From Cristatella mucedo (taxonomy: Eukaryota > Bryozoa > Phylactolaemata > Cristatellidae): a stretch of 60,000 nt of DNA. The stretch covers positions 9,466,001-9,526,000 of the forward strand of contig WPIO01000006.1 in assembly GCA_009760855.2 (NCBI GenBank). Direction: 5' to 3'. The position numbers were made by a program, and so were the translations under genes. Positions within the stretch are counted from its first letter, which is position 1, and each line of letters starts with the position of its first letter. The notes below the pieces were generated by a model, which did no database searches, was not told the origin of the DNA, and saw only the letters and a list, made by a program, of their open reading frames with translations. Below, one piece after another: positions 57,334 through 60,000 of the stretch.

Positions 57334-57654
57334 GGATACTACAAAGGCCATTCGCGTGACGAGCTTCCAGAGCTCTAGCTTCAAGCCGGTCTTTTGGGGT
57401 CACCCTCCGCTTAAGAAATAGCTAGTAATTTCAACTCTTAAATAAGCTCGGTGGGCTTCTAACAAGCGTCGTCTCACGGGCACTAATCGTAGTAAGCCAA
57501 CTGAGCATGTTAACATTTAGCCACGTCATTCCTAGTTGTTCTATTGTGGTGCCGCAATGTGGCCAATCGTGTAGTGTCTTGTGAAACTTTAGACCCCCTC
57601 AATAAAAAAACCTTAGGGACACCCTTCGGATACCCACCATGACAAAAATGTAGT

Positions 57655-57785
57655 TCATTTGTATAGCACCACAAGAGAACCTAATCTCTATTCGGGCGTT
57701 TATTTAAAATCCCGCAGAGCTTTAGCCCCCCTCCCCGACCTCGGTCGCGTGAACTGAGCAACTTACCCCTGTGCCAAACCAGGGT
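57655..57785 (-). mobile_element. SINE-1 copy
   Basis: Minus strand: head CTGGTTTGGCACAGGGGTAA at the right; tail AATAGAGATTAGGTTCTCTT and an ATACAAATGAAC end at the left. The B box is decayed. Confidence 0.7.
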
Positions 57786-57821
57786 AGAGAGGAGGCTATT
57801 GTTGCAAATGGCATGTAGTAA

Positions 57822-58045
57822 TAGCAATAAGAATTACGTTTGTATTTAACCCTCAGAGAACTCAATCTCTTTTCTAGACACTTTGCATCGCTGTAAGGAA
57901 AGCATATCTATGTGGTTATTGATAGCACATACACCGTCAGTACCCATAAGCATACTAAAGACAATTCGCAGGGACCCAGTAAATGCTGTGAGGAAACGGT
58001 GCATTTTTAGCTTCTTTTTATAATGTCATCTAGTCAGGTGTAGCG
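57822..58045 (-). mobile_element. LINE-A 3' end
   Basis: Minus strand: AATAGCAATAAGAATTACGT tail, stem-loop half CCTCAGAGAACTCAATCTCT, 3' untranslated region and CACTGGGTCCC equivalent (GGGACCCAGTAAATGCTG) near 57,972. Diverged. Confidence 0.7.
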
Positions 58046-58122
58046 GCTTCTACACTAATATCCTTTGACCGCAAACGAGTGCTAGTTATGAATTCTAGTT
58101 CTTGCCAACTAGTGACGATTAC

Positions 58123-58446
58123 CGGTGAAGCTCCGATCCTTGAAGCGGTGAAGCTCCGATCCCTGTAGCAGGGATGCTCCGATCCTTGGAGCGGTGAAGC
58201 TCCGATCCTTGGAGTGGCGAAGCTCCGATCTTTGGAGCCGTGAATTTCCGATCCTTGGAGCGGTGAAGTTCCAATCCTTAGAGCGGTGAAGCTCCAATCC
58301 TTGGATCGGTGAAGCTCCGATCCTTGGAGCGGTGAAGCTCTGATCCTTGGAGTGGCGAAGCTCCGATCCTTGGAGCAAGGAAGCCCCGATCCTTAGAGCG
58401 GTGAAGCTCCGATCCTTGGAGCAGGGAAGCTCCGATCCTTGGAGCT
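58123..58446. repeat. 23-base palindromic minisatellite, about 14 copies
   Basis: Head-to-tail units of GGTGAAGCTCCGATCCTTGG plus AGC (23 bases). Each unit contains GCTCC...GGAGC, able to form a small hairpin. 23 is not a multiple of three, so a translated frame repeats every 23 residues (69 bases). The minus-strand open frame over the array (58109-58531) is a by-product. Units differ by a few substitutions, so the array is not freshly expanded. Confidence 0.95.
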
Positions 58447-59035
58447 CGGCTAGTGACTTGTCACAGCAGCAGCAACATGCGCTCGAGCATGCCGACATTA
58501 GCAGAACGTGTTGGTAAGGAAGTACGCTCATAGCATAAAATACAAACCCAGATCAAAAGCATAGACAGGTCTGTTCGATGCAGAGGAGTGGTTACATGCA
58601 ACCGGCACTAGCCAAGGTGCACGGCAGCTCTCGTGCGGCACCCAGAGCTCCACTGAACTGCCGACTGGTACACAACTTCCGGGGGGGGGTTGGTGGTGCA
58701 ACTCTCGCCTGGCTCGTCTCGAACGCTATGGCACAACCGCTACCAATCACGTGCACAGGCTTTCATACTGCCTACCCGAAGACCAGCAAATAGCCAGTCC
58801 GTAGTAATTATAATTTAGGAATCACGAATAGTATTTCAGCAGTCATATTCCGGCTGATCTCGAAAGCGCCACTTGACTAACAGGATTGAAAATTTGTGAA
58901 TGAAATTATTGAATGTAATTTATCTACATCGTGGCTCTAGAGGCGTTGCAAACTCTGACGTTTCTTCAGAAGTAGCAGCCACTTTTCATAATTAGGGCTT
59001 AAAAGACCCGCAGGGCTCGCTTTCGGCAAGTGCCC
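58447..59035. other. unassigned unique sequence
   Basis: A G10 run near 58681. No repeat copy or exon supported. Confidence 0.45.
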
Positions 59036-59205
59036 TTTAACAGCCTAATTTGCATAGCGGCAGAAATGCCTTAACGGCTATCACCACCGCTTGAAATTGG
59101 CAATATAGGATTAAACACTGAAAGATTCGAACCTAAGGCCTCGATCGTGAAGAACGAGTACCTTACCTTACGGGCTGTTACGGCCTACTGGGCTATCACG
59201 CTTAG
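59036..59205 (-). mobile_element. SINE-2 copy
   Basis: Minus strand: head near 59170-59205, B-box-like GGTTCGAATC, core CAAGCGGTGGTGATAGCCGT and TATGCAAATTAGGCTGTTAA end. Moderately diverged. Confidence 0.75.
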
Positions 59206-60000
59206 CGTCGTTCTCAGAGGGGGTGCCAATCTTCAAGAGCTTCTAATAGTTGCTAATCATTTCTTTAAGGCCTAAGATCTAATTCCCGTAAGGCCAATTC
59301 TCTAAGATAACTCTAAACAAGCAAACCTAGCGCTGCACCTTCAATACCATGTCTCAGGCTTTCAGTTTAGTGGTGCGAGTTTCTTTTTATTTGTTTCAAA
59401 ATTGATTCCCTAATCACGCGCCTTCAGCATACAGCTGTAAGCTTTTGAAAATTTTAAAAAGCTAGTAACTAAAGTATACATTTAAAGTAGCCGTGAGATA
59501 TAAGGCAATACGTTTTTAAAGAAGTTAAGGCACTTTGTCTGTGCAGATTAAGGAGATAATTAGTCAACCCTGTGCCGCGCCACTCAGGGTCGATGCAACA
59601 TGCCCATATACCAAAATTATATCTACGTCCTTGAATGCAACCCACCTAGTTCCTCATCTTGTGATCCAGTGTGTTTCTACTTGTGATACGTATATCTGAG
59701 CGGACGTTAGCCTGCAGACTGTATGCCAACTCTCAATTCATTCACATCCATGATAGCAGTCGCAAGTGATTAGTCATAGATCTCTAGAGCACTCATATTG
59801 CGAGAGAGAGAGAGTCACGGGCCTTTGTCTGCAAAGGTCCTAACCCAAAGCTGTTACGATTCATTCGGCAGGGTTGCAATGAATTGAAGCAAGTGAGTCC
59901 TCTCCCGGAAGTAGCTGACCGTGGTTTGTCATCTACTGCAATTGGCTAACCGCAGATGTAATAAATGAACATATCCCTCAAACTTGGGCACTAGCACATA
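59206..60000. other. unassigned AT-rich sequence
   Basis: No gene or repeat copy supported; a short (GA)n run at 59802-59813. Confidence 0.45.

Noticed and set aside
58123-58446. CRISPR-like array.
   Set aside because: Units are directly adjacent 23-mers with no unique spacers, in a eukaryotic context.
58109-58531. 140-residue repetitive protein frame.
   Set aside because: Created by a 23-base minisatellite that cycles through three frames without stops; no flanking coding signal.

Overview
The window reads as intergenic and intronic DNA from an animal nuclear genome. It holds no prokaryotic-style gene arrays and no long intact host reading frame. It is dominated by long dinucleotide microsatellites, tRNA-derived SINEs and 5'-truncated non-LTR retrotransposons of the CR1/L2 type. 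The reverse-transcriptase remnants, the RNA polymerase III-type SINE heads and spliced-exon-like coding islands all point to a metazoan. The species cannot be named from sequence alone. One element is a short non-autonomous hAT transposon that I recognise as belonging to the SPIN ('Space Invader') family. From memory, SPIN is known for patchy distribution by horizontal transfer: several tetrapods, a triatomine bug and a pond snail. A freshwater or aquatic invertebrate such as a mollusc is compatible with that but not shown.

Repeat families defined here by comparing copies inside the window (names are mine). LINE-A: about eleven copies, ending in a conserved stem-loop and a (TTATTA)n tail. LINE-B: about ten copies, ending in (TTACA)n. 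LINE-C and LINE-D: older and more decayed. SINE-1: six copies whose 3' end matches the LINE-A tail. SINE-2: nine copies with a different 3' end. Family X: two copies of an unknown element. Insertions are often nested: LINE-A in LINE-C near 8.4 kb, SINE-2 in LINE-A near 29.5 kb, SINE-2 in LINE-B near 42.8 kb, and LINE-A in LINE-A near 43.0-43.6 kb. The longest copies are a LINE-B at 48.9-51.4 kb directly followed by a LINE-A at 51.4-53.0 kb, both broken by stops and indels.

Host coding content is sparse and given only as exon candidates. The best is a minus-strand exon at about 2.15-2.33 kb whose residues match the N-terminal coiled coil of CEP126-type centrosomal proteins. A plus-strand exon at 15.61-15.73 kb resembles a chromo shadow domain. 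Weaker candidates lie on the minus strand at 26.0-26.7 kb and on the plus strand at 31.05, 36.2-36.6 and 46.8-47.0 kb. A CpG-dense, GC-rich block at 18.4-19.8 kb could be a promoter island. One tRNA-Leu(CAG) sequence at 16.53-16.62 kb is nearly canonical but carries CpG-decay changes that unpair its anticodon stem, so it is probably a pseudogene.

Layout: 0-5 kb, microsatellites and the CEP126-like exon; 5-8 kb, LINE-B end and unique sequence; 7.7-12 kb, LINE-C/LINE-A nest and SINEs; 12-16 kb, mostly unique with the chromo-shadow candidate; 16-18.4 kb, SINE, tRNA, LINE-B and family X cluster; 18.4-20 kb, CpG-rich block; 20-24 kb, very long TA, AG and CA arrays; 25-30.4 kb, LINE and SINE cluster with a twin-primed LINE-A; 30.4-41.8 kb, mostly unique with weak exon candidates; 41.8-44.1 kb, nested inverted LINE cluster; 45.5 kb, SPIN element; 47.3-55.5 kb, LINE-rich; 55.5-60 kb, unique sequence, LINE and SINE ends and a palindromic minisatellite.
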